From contig CAZWEZ010000103.1 of NCBI GenBank assembly GCA_964632795.1, forward strand, positions 1 to 13,007: DNA of 13,007 bases, in the 5' to 3' direction. Made by a program: the position numbers and the translations under genes. The notes beneath the pieces were generated by a model. The model made no database searches, had not been told where the DNA came from, and saw only the letters and a program-made list of their open reading frames with translations. Each line of letters opens with the position of its first letter. Within the stretch, counting starts at the first letter, position 1. Shown one piece after another: positions 1-6,218 of this stretch. The DNA is from CAZWEZ01 sp964632795 (GTDB taxonomy: Bacteria > Pseudomonadota > Alphaproteobacteria > Rhodospirillales > 2-02-FULL-58-16).

Positions 1-856
1 CGACCTCCCTGGCCTCGCCCTCGATGGCGTCGCCCAGCACCAGGGGCGCGTAGCCGGCGACGCGGACCGCCCCGGCGGCCGCCTCCAGGGCCCGGCCGGG
101 GGTCGCCACCAGCACCGTCACGGCCCGCTCCAGGCGGGCGTCCCCGGGCTTGGGCGTCTCCTCGGCGGCGGCCTCGAGGAAGCGGGCGACGGCCGCCGGG
201 GGCTCGATGGCGTACTTGTCGAGCACCGCCCGGGCCTCGGCGAAGGTTGTCGGATCGGCGACCCCCGGCCCCGAGGCGATCACCGCCGGGTCGTCGCCGG
301 GAACGTCGGATATGGCCAAGCTCACCAGCCGCGCCGGATGGGCCGCCGCCGCCAGCCGGCCGCCCTTGACCGCCGACAGGTGCTTGCGCACGCAGTTGAT
401 CTCGGAAATCGTCGCCCCCGAGCGGAGCAGCGCGGCGTTGACCCGTCGCTTGTCGGCCAGCAATAGGCCCGGCGCCGGCAGGGCCATCAGCGCCGAGCCG
501 CCGCCCGAGATCAGGCACAGCACCAGGTCGTCGGCGTCCAGCCCGCCGACCGCCTCCAGGATCCGCCCCGCCGCCGCCTCGCCGGCGGCGTCGGGCACCG
601 GATGGGCGGCCTCGACCACCTCGATGCGCGAACACGGCACCCCGTGGCCGTAGCGGGTGACCACCAGCCCCGACAGCGCGCCGGGCCAGTGGTCCTCCAC
701 CGCCCGCGCCATGGCCGCGGCGGCCTTGCCGGCGCCGACCACCACGCACCGTCCCTCGGGCGGCGGCGGCAGGTGGGGGGGCACCGCCTGGCGCGGGTCG
801 GCGGCGGCCAGCGCCGCCTCGAACAGGGACCGTAACAGCCTATCGTTATCGTCCAT
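1..856 (-). CDS. Glycerate 2-kinase, MOFRL/DUF4147 family (C-terminus beyond window)
   Basis: The frame is open from the ATG at 856-854 to the left edge and gives 285 residues, about two thirds of the usual ~420. Family marks that can be seen are a GAGKAA nucleotide-fold motif at residues 41-46, ISGGGSAL at 116-123, a conserved NCVRKHLSAVKGGRL stretch at 154-168, SDVPGDDP at 183-190 followed by ASGPG, and a final GDAIEGEAREV. These are typical of the GckA/TtuD glycerate kinases, which phosphorylate D-glycerate in the cytosol in serine-cycle, glyoxylate or hydroxypyruvate metabolism. The C-terminal MOFRL domain must lie outside the window. A GGGGGAG ribosome site sits just before the ATG. The gene starts 29 bp after the end of the membrane-protein gene on the same strand, so the two may be co-transcribed; no functional link is evident. 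TtuD-like proteins have been named hydroxypyruvate reductase in older annotation; kinase is the better call. Confidence 0.9.
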   Translation of the reverse strand, partial: MDDNDRLLRSLFEAALAAADPRQAVPPHLPPPPEGRCVVVGAGKAAAAMARAVEDHWPGALSGLVVTRYGHGVPCSRIEVVEAAHPVPDAAGEAAAGRILEAVGGLDADDLVLCLISGGGSALMALPAPGLLLADKRRVNAALLRSGATISEINCVRKHLSAVKGGRLAAAAHPARLVSLAISDVPGDDPAVIASGPGVADPTTFAEARAVLDKYAIEPPAAVARFLEAAAEETPKPGDARLERAVTVLVATPGRALEAAAGAVRVAGYAPLVLGDAIEGEAREV

Positions 857-885
857 GGCTCCCCCGCCGCCTCTCTCCCTCTCTC

Positions 886-1389
886 TCAGGCTTCGAAAAA
901 GGTCTTGAGCCGGGTGAAGTAGGGTCCGGTCCGGGTCTCGTCGATGGCGTGGGCGCCGTCGAGCCGGCCGTCCTCGGCTCCGCGCCGCCCGAACTCCGAG
1001 GACACGATCCCCGCCAGCAGCCGTTCGCCCTCGTGGATATCGCCGTCCCGTTTCCCGCACAACCGGCTCGCCTCGATCAACACCGGCTCCTGGACGAGGG
1101 CCGAATAATCGACCTCTTCCTCCCTCGATACGGCCTTGGCGACCTCGTCCAGATAGGCCACGTAGTAATGGGCGTATTTCTCCTCGCCGGCGGAGCGGGG
1201 CGAGGCGGAGATGATGTTGCGGAACATGTCGACCAGGCGGTCGACCTTGCCCAGGGTGTCGCGGGTTCCCTGCCACCTTCGGGCCCGGATGCCCTTTATT
1301 TTTTTCGAATACCTGAAACGCCCGGAGGCCCGCGTCGAAACCGCGACCACGAGGACCAACACCAGTAACACGGCAAGGGCCAATTCCAT
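886..1389 (-). CDS. Small single-pass membrane protein of unknown function
   Basis: I do not recognise this 167-residue protein. Residues 1-19 (MELALAVLLVLVLVVAVST) form one hydrophobic membrane segment or uncleaved anchor. A strongly basic stretch (RFRYSKKIKGIRARRW) follows, and then a soluble, mostly helical, charged domain that ends in YFTRLKTFFEA. The basic residues directly after the anchor suggest the soluble part is cytoplasmic by the positive-inside rule. The frame extends 22 codons further upstream to 1455, but the ATG at 1389 is preferred: it has GGAG about 7 bases upstream, and the extra residues are polar and proline-rich and would sit in front of an otherwise clean N-terminal anchor. 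It lies 29 bp upstream of the glycerate kinase gene on the same strand. No catalytic motif is visible. Confidence 0.75.
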   Translation of the reverse strand: MELALAVLLVLVLVVAVSTRASGRFRYSKKIKGIRARRWQGTRDTLGKVDRLVDMFRNIISASPRSAGEEKYAHYYVAYLDEVAKAVSREEEVDYSALVQEPVLIEASRLCGKRDGDIHEGERLLAGIVSSEFGRRGAEDGRLDGAHAIDETRTGPYFTRLKTFFEA

Positions 1390-1542
1390 GGAGTCGCTCC
1401 GATTAACGGGTTGTTCATCGCTAACTGGTACGGGGGAAGGGATGGGGCCATTCAATCACCCCGCCCGCGCCGAGGCAACCCGAAAGCCGGCGATTCGGGG
1501 TATGATGGATGGACCGGACCTTATACCGAGGAGCGATCGCGC

Positions 1543-1848
1543 ATGTTGAAATCCGTCGCCAAGGCGCTACGCAACCTGGTCGCCGGGAAGGCCGTCGTCG
1601 ACAAGCCGGCGAAGAAGAAGAAAAAGAAGGCCAGGTCCGGCAGCCGCGACGCCGAGATCGGCGCCCTCCGGAAGACCGCCAAGAGGGTGATGACGCCCGA
1701 GCGCAAGAAGCTGATCGAGGACGCCCTGCGGGTGCAGCGGGCCAAGGCCAGGATCCTCGACGACCTCGAGGACGAGGACAAGAGGAAACTCTATGCCGCC
1801 GCGGTCAAGGCCTTTCTCCACGAGGACGACGGCCGGGGCGGAAGTTGA
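1543..1848 (+). CDS. Lysine-rich 101-residue hypothetical protein
   Basis: Unrecognised small protein. It begins MLKSVAKALRNLVAGKAVV, an amphipathic basic helix, then has a run of six lysines near residue 27, and then a predicted long charged helix (residues ~35-90) rich in Lys, Arg, Glu and Asp, ending DDGRGGS. There is no membrane segment and no cysteine. The composition resembles small basic nucleic-acid or ribosome associated proteins, but that is only a composition argument. The start at 1543 is chosen because GAGGAG lies at 1528-1533 with ideal spacing; the longer frame from 1411 has no such site and overlaps the upstream region of the divergent membrane-protein gene. It stands alone on the plus strand, 172 bp before fliX. 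Confidence 0.65.
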   Translation: MLKSVAKALRNLVAGKAVVDKPAKKKKKKARSGSRDAEIGALRKTAKRVMTPERKKLIEDALRVQRAKARILDDLEDEDKRKLYAAAVKAFLHEDDGRGGS

Positions 1849-2020
1849 GGGGTGTCTCCAACTGGACAGAATTCCGCTGGCTTTCGGGTCCGGTTTTGGG
1901 CAGAATCGCCCCCGGGGCGGCCCCCTGATCGGGGCGTCCGGCGTCAGGCCGTTTCCTTTACCCCTTCTTAACCGGCGGCGGCGCAGTATTCTTAGTGGGG
2001 TGTGGTAACAGTTTCGGGCC

Positions 2021-2452
2021 ATGAAAGTTTCGAAGCTCGGTTCAGCCAAGCCGGTTTCCTCGACCCGGGGAAAGAAGTCGTCGCCGGGAAAGGGAAGCGC
2101 CTTCGCCGATCAACTGAAAGAGACCGCCGCGACCATGGGCGTCCACGGAGCCGCCGAACCGTCGAAGGTAACGGCGGTCGACACCGTGATCGCCGTCCAG
2201 GAAACCAACGACGCCACCGAGGAACGCTCGCGCGGGCTCGACAGGATGTACGGCGAAGGCGTCCTCGACCGCCTGGACGACATCCGCCACGGCCTGTTGG
2301 CGGGGGGCGTGCCCAAGGACAAGCTGGCCGGGCTCGCCCAGTCCATGCGCGCCAAGCGCCGCCAGAGCGAAGACCCCAGGCTCAACCAGATCCTCGACGA
2401 GATCGAGCTCCGCGCCGAGGTCGAAATCGCCAAACTGACCACCGAAGGCTGA
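2021..2452 (+). CDS. fliX: Flagellar assembly regulator FliX
   Basis: The 143-residue product matches the FliX family in length and layout: a MKVSKLG start, a flexible Ser/Lys/Gly-rich N-terminus to about residue 27, and then a helical body with the conserved features MYGEGVLDRLDDIRHGLLAGGVPKD (about residues 76-100) and a C-terminal LNQILDEIELRAEVEIAKL helix. In Caulobacter, FliX works with the sigma-54 activator FlbD to couple class III/IV flagellar gene expression to completion of earlier structures, and it also influences division. In many alphaproteobacteria fliX sits beside flgI; here its neighbour is dksA. The ribosome site is weak (only GGGCC before the ATG). A TTAACC sequence at 1968-1973 and a TATTCT at 1987-1992 lie upstream, too little to call a promoter. 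The regulator fits the sigma-54 site in front of flgF in this window. Confidence 0.85.
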   Translation: MKVSKLGSAKPVSSTRGKKSSPGKGSAFADQLKETAATMGVHGAAEPSKVTAVDTVIAVQETNDATEERSRGLDRMYGEGVLDRLDDIRHGLLAGGVPKDKLAGLAQSMRAKRRQSEDPRLNQILDEIELRAEVEIAKLTTEG

Positions 2453-2524
2453 GCCCCCCCGCCCCCCGAGCGGTGAATTCCCCATACTTTTCATGTCCCT
2501 GGTTAGCAGGGGGCGAAAACCCCT

Positions 2525-2554
2525 CTTGCGGCTGAGAGCCGTCAAACCTATATT
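2525..2554 (+). promoter_or_regulatory. Probable housekeeping promoter of dksA
   Basis: CTTGCG (-35, with TTGCGG at 2526-2531) and CTATAT (-10, with TATATT at 2549-2554) are separated by exactly 17 bases. This is close to the alphaproteobacterial consensus CTTGAC-N17-CTATAT. Transcription would start near 2561 and leave a leader of about 20 bases that contains the dksA ribosome site. The spacer also contains a GGCT-GAG-AGCC mini-hairpin. No experiment supports it; it is a pattern call. Confidence 0.55.
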
Positions 2555-2580
2555 CCGCGGCGAAAACCGGGGAGAGCCAG

Positions 2581-3015
2581 GTGGGCAAAGAAGAGAAGAT
2601 GACCGTCACCCTTCCGTCGGACTACCGCCCTAGCGAAAAGGAGCGGTTCATGACCCCCCGGATGAAGGAGTACTTCCGCCGCAAGCTGCTTCGTTGGCGC
2701 TCCGAGCTGCTGGACGAATCCAACGAAACCCTGAATCACCTTCAGGAAGGCGGGACCTTGGAGGCCGATATCGCCGATCGCGCCTCGATCGAGACCGAAC
2801 GCTCGCTGGAGCTCAGGACCCGGGACCGGGCCCGCAAGCTGATCATCAAGATCGACGCGGCGCTGGAGCGCGTCGAGACCGGCAGCTACGGCTTCTGCGA
2901 GGAGACCCGCGAGCCGATCAGCCTGTCCCGCCTCGAGGCCCGCCCCATCGCCACCCTGAGCCTGGAGGCCCAGGAACGCCACGAGCGGATGGAGAAGACC
3001 CACCGCGACGACTGA
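2581..3015 (+). CDS. dksA: RNA polymerase-binding transcription factor DksA
   Basis: The 144-residue protein is a clear DksA. Residues ~25-55 and 80-100 form the two arms of the coiled coil. The tip motif DxxDxA is present as D63-I-A-D66-R-A68, the residues that reach into the RNA polymerase secondary channel. The zinc-finger region (101-135, SYGFCEETREPISLSRLEARPIA) retains only one cysteine, C106, in place of the classic four, so it probably folds without a C4 zinc site; this is common in alphaproteobacterial DksA. DksA works with ppGpp to adjust rRNA and amino-acid gene transcription and often flagellar genes. Start: GTG at 2581 has GGGGAG six bases upstream. An ATG at 2599 (MTVTLPSDYRPSE) matches how many relatives begin and is a real alternative, but its Shine-Dalgarno spacing is poor. 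The terminator overlaps the stop codon. Confidence 0.92.
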   Translation: MGKEEKMTVTLPSDYRPSEKERFMTPRMKEYFRRKLLRWRSELLDESNETLNHLQEGGTLEADIADRASIETERSLELRTRDRARKLIIKIDAALERVETGSYGFCEETREPISLSRLEARPIATLSLEAQERHERMEKTHRDD

Positions 3016-3048
3016 GCCGATGAATCGGCTCAGTCGATTTTATTTTGC
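3009..3048 (+). terminator. Rho-independent terminator of dksA, overlapping its stop codon
   Basis: A perfect inverted repeat, left arm 3009-3021 (CGACTGAGCCGAT) and right arm 3024-3036 (ATCGGCTCAGTCG), is followed by the T-rich ATTTTATTTT. The left arm includes the last two dksA codons and the TGA at 3013-3015, so the terminator hairpin begins within the coding sequence. Confidence 0.85.
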
Positions 3049-3065
3049 TTCACTTCGTTTCGCGA

Positions 3066-3170
3066 GCCCCTCAAGCGCCGGGCGGGCCGGTGGCCCTTGG
3101 CTCCGCCGCATAAGCGGCGACGCGCGGTCGCGCTTGCCGGCATGGCAAGGGCCATGCCGGACCCATAAAG
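3066..3170 (+). repeat. Structured repeat, copy 1 (subtype A)
   Basis: 105 bp, ending ACCCATAAAG. First hairpin: CGCCGC (3104-3109), loop ATAA, GCGGCG (3114-3119). Middle: GCGC-GGTC-GCGC (3122-3133). Second hairpin: CCGGCATGGC (3137-3146), loop AAGG, GCCATGCCGG (3151-3160), all ten pairs perfect. The flank 3045-3065 is shared with copy 4. Confidence 0.85.
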
Positions 3171-3173
3171 ATA

Positions 3174-3270
3174 GCCCCTCAGTCGCCGGGCGGGCCGGTG
3201 GCCCTTGGCTACGGGCCTAACGGCCCGACGCGCTGGCGCGCTTGCCGGCATGGCAAGGGGCCATGCCGGG
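3174..3270 (+). repeat. Structured repeat, copy 2 (subtype B)
   Basis: First hairpin: CGGGCC (3212-3217), loop TAAC, GGCCCG (3222-3227). Middle: GCGCTGGCGCGC. Second hairpin: CCGGCATGGC (3245-3254), loop AAGGG, GCCATGCCGG (3260-3269). It lacks the ACCCATAAAG tail and instead ends in GGTCTCTTTTG. Confidence 0.85.
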
Positions 3271-3296
3271 TCTCTTTTGCTCCACTTCGTGTCGCT

Positions 3297-3404
3297 GCCC
3301 CTCAGGCGCCGGGCGGGCCGGTGGCCCTTGGCTACGGCGCATAAGCGCCGACGCGCGGTCGCGCTTGCCGACATGGCAAGGCCATGTCGGGTCCCCCGAT
3401 AAAG
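3297..3404 (+). repeat. Structured repeat, copy 3 (subtype A)
   Basis: First hairpin: CGGCGC (3335-3340), loop ATAA, GCGCCG (3345-3350). The middle is as in copy 1. Second hairpin: CCGACATGGC (3368-3377), loop AAG, GCCATGTCGG (3381-3390); the G-to-A change in the left arm is matched by C-to-T in the right arm. The tail CCCCCGATAAAG is a diverged ACCCATAAAG. Confidence 0.85.
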
Positions 3405-3427
3405 CGATCCAAAACCGGTGCTGATTG

Positions 3428-3532
3428 CTTTATGGGTCCGGCATGGCCCTTGCCATGTCGGAGAGCGCGCCAGCGCGTCGGGCCGCTAGGCCCGTAGCCA
3501 AGGGCCACAGGCCCGCCCGGCGACTGAGGGGC
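3428..3532 (-). repeat. Structured repeat, copy 4 (inverted, subtype B)
   Basis: Read on the minus strand this is the same 105-bp unit, with the ACCCATAAAG tail of copy 1. First hairpin arms at 3479-3484 and 3489-3494 (CGGGCC/GGCCCG). Second hairpin arms at 3438-3447 and 3452-3461, nine Watson-Crick pairs plus one position that is G opposite T when read on the plus strand. The flank 3533-3553 mirrors that of copy 1. Confidence 0.85.
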
Positions 3533-3560
3533 TCGCGGAGCGAAGCGAAGCAACTCTTTA

Positions 3561-3594
3561 AATAAAAAAAGGCCGATGCTGGGCATCGGCCTTT
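3561..3594 (-). terminator. Rho-independent terminator of the flgFGAH operon
   Basis: Perfect 12-bp stem, arms 3568-3579 (AAAGGCCGATGC) and 3583-3594 (GCATCGGCCTTT), with a 3-base loop. Read on the minus strand it is followed by a run of T residues (the A tract at 3564-3570). It lies 31 bp after the flgH stop codon. On the plus strand the T run is only three bases, so it is mainly one-directional. Confidence 0.9.
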
Positions 3595-3625
3595 GAGGTT
3601 TCCAGGTTCGTTTTCGAAACGGAAC

Positions 3626-4387
3626 CTAGAACGGGAAGATGATATCCCAAATCTGGGTGCCCCAGCGCGGTTGCTGGAGATCGCTGATGGTTCCCCGGCC
3701 GCCGTAGGCGAAGCGCATTTCGGCGATCTTGGTGTGATCGACGCTGTTGTCGGATTCGATGTCCTCGGCCCGCACCACGCCGGTGATCATCAGCTCGCGG
3801 AGTTCCGAGTTCACCTTGATCTCCTGGCGCCCGAAGATGACCAGGGCGCCGTTGGGCAGGATCTGGGTGACCACCGCGGCCAGGGTCAGTTCGATGTCCT
3901 CGGAGCGTTCGATCGTTCCCTCGCCCATGGTCGAGTGCTTGGAGCCGAAGCTCATCACCGATGTCGGGTCGATTCCCTGGGGGAGGAATTCGGTGAACTC
4001 GGCTTCATAGCCGAGGATGTTGGTGACGTCGGTGTCCTCGCTGTCGTCGCGGTCGCGCTCGGTGGAGTTGTCCAGCGTCGCGCTGTCGCTGAGGTCGAGC
4101 TTGACCGTCAGGATGTCGCCGACGGCCTTGGCCCGGTGGTCCTTGAAGAAGGCCCGGGCGCCGGCCCGCCACAGCGAATTTGGGTTGTCCTCGATTATTT
4201 CCGGCGCCGGCATCGGCATGCTGACCGGACGGTAGTCCTTGCGTGCCGTGGGGTTGGTGATCTTGGTTATCTCCGGCCCGTCGCCGATCTCGGACAGCCG
4301 GGTCAGGGCGTTGCAGCCGGTGAGCAGGGACGCGATCACGGCCACCTTGATCAGGGACTGCGCATGGCGGGCGATGTTTTCGGTCAT
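3626..4387 (-). CDS. flgH: Flagellar L-ring lipoprotein FlgH
   Basis: The 253-residue product is FlgH, the outer-membrane bushing through which the flagellar rod passes. A lipoprotein signal is visible: charged start, hydrophobic VAVIASLLTGC and the acylated cysteine at C25. The mature part has the family features NSLWRAGARAFFKDHRAKAVGDILTV (about residues 69-94), a Ser/Asp/Glu-rich stretch, the TLAAVVTQILPNGALVIFGRQEIKVNSE strand block (about 167-194), and the terminal GRGTISDLQQPRWGTQIWDIIFPF. Length is near the family norm. It is the last gene of the flgF-flgG-flgA-flgH unit. It starts 10 bp after flgA, with TAGGAG formed partly by the flgA stop codon acting as ribosome site. The terminator at 3561-3594 closes the operon. 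The P-ring gene flgI is not in the window. Confidence 0.97.
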   Translation of the reverse strand: MTENIARHAQSLIKVAVIASLLTGCNALTRLSEIGDGPEITKITNPTARKDYRPVSMPMPAPEIIEDNPNSLWRAGARAFFKDHRAKAVGDILTVKLDLSDSATLDNSTERDRDDSEDTDVTNILGYEAEFTEFLPQGIDPTSVMSFGSKHSTMGEGTIERSEDIELTLAAVVTQILPNGALVIFGRQEIKVNSELRELMITGVVRAEDIESDNSVDHTKIAEMRFAYGGRGTISDLQQPRWGTQIWDIIFPF

Positions 4388-4397
4388 GGTCCGTCTC

Positions 4398-5375
4398 CTA
4401 GTTCATCACGAGGTGGCCGACGGGGCGCACCGACACCTTGCCGATGCCGATGACCACCGCCTCGACCACGTTGTCGCTCTGGCTGTTGGCGATGCGGATG
4501 ACGTCGCCGTTGCTGCCGTTCTCCAGCGCCTTGCCCTGGGCGGTCAGGACCATCGACGACTGGCGCAGGATCATCGTCACCAGGCTGCCCTTGGGGACCA
4601 GCACCGGGCGTCGGACGTCGGTGACGCGGACCGGGACTCCGGCCCGCATCCCCCGGCGGGGCTCCTTGCCGATCAGGTCGTCGGCGAAGAGGATGATGTT
4701 GGCGCCGAGGCGGCGGCTGCGGACCTCGATCCACCGGATGTCGGTGGCGGTGATGATCTCGCCGGGCAACAGGGCGCGGACCAGGACCGGCACCTCGGTG
4801 ACCTTGTAGAGGCGTCCGGTGACCCGGAAACGCTTGGCCGAAGGCTTCCCGGCCGGGGCCACCAGGATGGCGGTGAAGCGCCGGGTCCGCGGTTCGTAGA
4901 TCACGTCCTCGACGTCCACCGTGGCGTCGGCGGCGTTGGCGATATGGATGCGCATCAGGCGGTTGCCCAGTTCCACCTTCATCTCGGCGTCGACGCCCTT
5001 GTCGAGGAGCGCCGCCAGGATGTGGTCTTCGATCTCCTCGCGGCCGATGACTATGCTGTCGCGCTCGACCACGGCCTGGACGCGGCCGCTCACCGGCTTC
5101 CAGTCCAGGCCGTTGGCGCGGGCCACCCGGTACAGCCAGCGGGCGTCGAAGATGCCCCGCTTGCCGGGCTCGGGGGCGTAGGCGATGGCGGTGGCCGCCT
5201 TGTCCCCGGCGCCGCTGAACAGGTCGCCGAGCAGGACCACGTCCGAGTTGACGACGACCGAGTCGCGAAGCGCCACGGGGATGGCCTTGGCCTCGGCCGG
5301 GGCCGCGGCCAGCGCCGGCGGTCCCGCGAGCAGGGCCAAGAGGAAGACGATCAGGCTGATCTTCATGGTTTTCAT
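4398..5375 (-). CDS. flgA: Flagellar P-ring assembly chaperone FlgA
   Basis: 325 residues. A Sec signal peptide is evident (MKTMKISLIVFLLALLAGPPALAA, cleavage near residue 24-25), so the protein acts in the periplasm, where FlgA helps FlgI assemble into the P ring. Residues ~200-325 form the conserved SAF/ChapFlgA part: LLPGEIITATDIRWIEV, the LIGKEPRRGMRAG stretch at 235-246, PVLVPKGSLVTM at 257-268, and a final NSQSDNVVEAVVIG-GKVSV. The N-terminal ~170 residues hold an extra PVALRDSVVVNSDVVLLGDLFSG module, making the protein about 100 residues longer than the enterobacterial form, as is usual in this group. An in-frame second ATG at codon 4 is a possible start. It lies between flgG (11 bp) and flgH (10 bp). 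GGAGG in the leader is the ribosome site. Confidence 0.95.
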   Translation of the reverse strand: MKTMKISLIVFLLALLAGPPALAAAPAEAKAIPVALRDSVVVNSDVVLLGDLFSGAGDKAATAIAYAPEPGKRGIFDARWLYRVARANGLDWKPVSGRVQAVVERDSIVIGREEIEDHILAALLDKGVDAEMKVELGNRLMRIHIANAADATVDVEDVIYEPRTRRFTAILVAPAGKPSAKRFRVTGRLYKVTEVPVLVRALLPGEIITATDIRWIEVRSRRLGANIILFADDLIGKEPRRGMRAGVPVRVTDVRRPVLVPKGSLVTMILRQSSMVLTAQGKALENGSNGDVIRIANSQSDNVVEAVVIGIGKVSVRPVGHLVMN

Positions 5376-5386
5376 GGCCCGCCTCC

Positions 5387-6172
5387 TCAGCGCAACTGGT
5401 TCAGGGTGCCCATCATCTCGTCGGAAGTCTGGATCACCTTCGAGTTCATTTCATAGGCACGCTGGGCCGAGATCAGGTTAGAGATCTCCTCGACCGCGTT
5501 GACGTTGGAGGTCTCCAGGAAGCCCTGGAGGATGGAGCCGAAGCCGGTCGCCCCCGGATTGCCGGTGGTCGGGTTGCCGGAGGCCGCGGTCTCCTCGTAG
5601 AGGTTGTCGCCCATCGCCTGGAGCCCGGGTTCGTTGGGGAACACGGCGAGCTGGATCTGGCCGACGTTCGACAGGTTGACCTGGCCTTCCCGTTTGACCA
5701 GCACCTCGCCGCTGGCGTTGATGGTCACGTCGACGGCGTTGGTCGGGATGGTGATCCCCGGCTGCAGGGTGTAGCCGTCGTGGGTCACGATCTCGCCGTC
5801 GGCGTTGAGCTGGAAGGTGCCGTCACGGCTGTAGGCGGTATCGCCGTTGGGCAGTTGGATCTGGAAGAAGCCCTTGCCCTGGATCGCCATGTCGAAGGTG
5901 TTGTCGGTCGAGGTCAGGTTGCCCTGCTCGTGGATCCGGTAGACCGCCGCCAGTTTCACCCCCAGGCCCAACTGGATGCCGGAGGGGACGATGGTGCCGG
6001 CATCGGAAGACGTCGAGCCGACCCGGCGCAGGTTCTGGTACAGGAGGTCGTGGAATTCCGTGCGCCGGCGCATGTACCCGGTGGTGTTCATGTTGGCCAG
6101 GTTGTTGGACACGACCTCGACGTTTCGTTGCTGAGCGAGCATTCCCGTCGCCGCGATGCTTAACGATCTCAT
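5387..6172 (-). CDS. flgG: Flagellar distal rod protein FlgG
   Basis: The 261-residue length is typical for FlgG, which builds the distal rod. The N-terminal rod motif is RNVEVVSNNLANMNTTGY (residues 16-33), followed by the FlgG-specific stretch including STSSDAGTIVPSGIQLGLGV (about 53-72), which distinguishes it from FlgF and FlgE. GKGFFQIQLPNGDTAYSRDGTF (about 103-124) is the core beta domain, and the C-terminus EISNLISAQRAYEMNSKVIQTSDEMM is the coiled-coil half that pairs with the N-terminus. There is no signal peptide, because export is through the flagellar type III system. It lies 46 bp downstream of flgF and 11 bp upstream of flgA. Confidence 0.97.
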   Translation of the reverse strand: MRSLSIAATGMLAQQRNVEVVSNNLANMNTTGYMRRRTEFHDLLYQNLRRVGSTSSDAGTIVPSGIQLGLGVKLAAVYRIHEQGNLTSTDNTFDMAIQGKGFFQIQLPNGDTAYSRDGTFQLNADGEIVTHDGYTLQPGITIPTNAVDVTINASGEVLVKREGQVNLSNVGQIQLAVFPNEPGLQAMGDNLYEETAASGNPTTGNPGATGFGSILQGFLETSNVNAVEEISNLISAQRAYEMNSKVIQTSDEMMGTLNQLR

Positions 6173-6218
6173 GGTTCCCGTCCTTTCTCTTGTTCTTCCT
6201 CATTTCCAGCCGCCCCGG

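Larger units (their letters stand above)
3037..3567. repeat. Cluster of four structured ~105-bp repeats; no gene
   Basis: This gene-free gap between convergent dksA and flgH holds three direct copies (from 3066, 3174 and 3297) and one inverted copy (3428-3532) of the same element. Every copy has, in order: CCCCTCA, a conserved GCCGGGCGGGCC box, GGCCCTTGGCT, a 6-bp stem with a 4-base loop, a GCGC-rich stretch, and a 10-bp stem CCGRCATGGC/GCCATGYCGG with a 3-5 base loop. The first and last copies also share an outer flank (ATTTTGCTTCACTTCG-like, 3045-3065 and 3533-3553), making a large inverted repeat around the cluster. Small reading frames cross it in several frames but look like by-products of GC richness. 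It resembles REP/BIME or MITE-like palindromic elements, which favour 3' gaps between convergent genes. I see no transposase. Confidence 0.9.

Noticed and set aside
1865..1885. TGGACA-N5-CCGC before fliX as a sigma-54 promoter
   Set aside because: GG and GC have the right spacing, but most other consensus positions mismatch.
1968..1973. TTAACC near fliX (and near 7231 before fliL) as CtrA boxes
   Set aside because: Only half-sites are present; the TTAA-N7-TTAA spacing is not met, so they could be chance.
2520..2560. CTGAGA in front of dksA, reminiscent of a TPP riboswitch
   Set aside because: The other conserved TPP elements are absent, the gene is not a thiamine gene, and the motif lies inside the promoter spacer.
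3037..3545. CRISPR array or protein-coding genes in the repeat cluster (for example a minus-strand frame repeating AKGHRPARRLRG)
   Set aside because: The units are ~105 bp with internal palindromes and no spacers of constant length. Frames are open on several strands because of GC content, with no ribosome sites.
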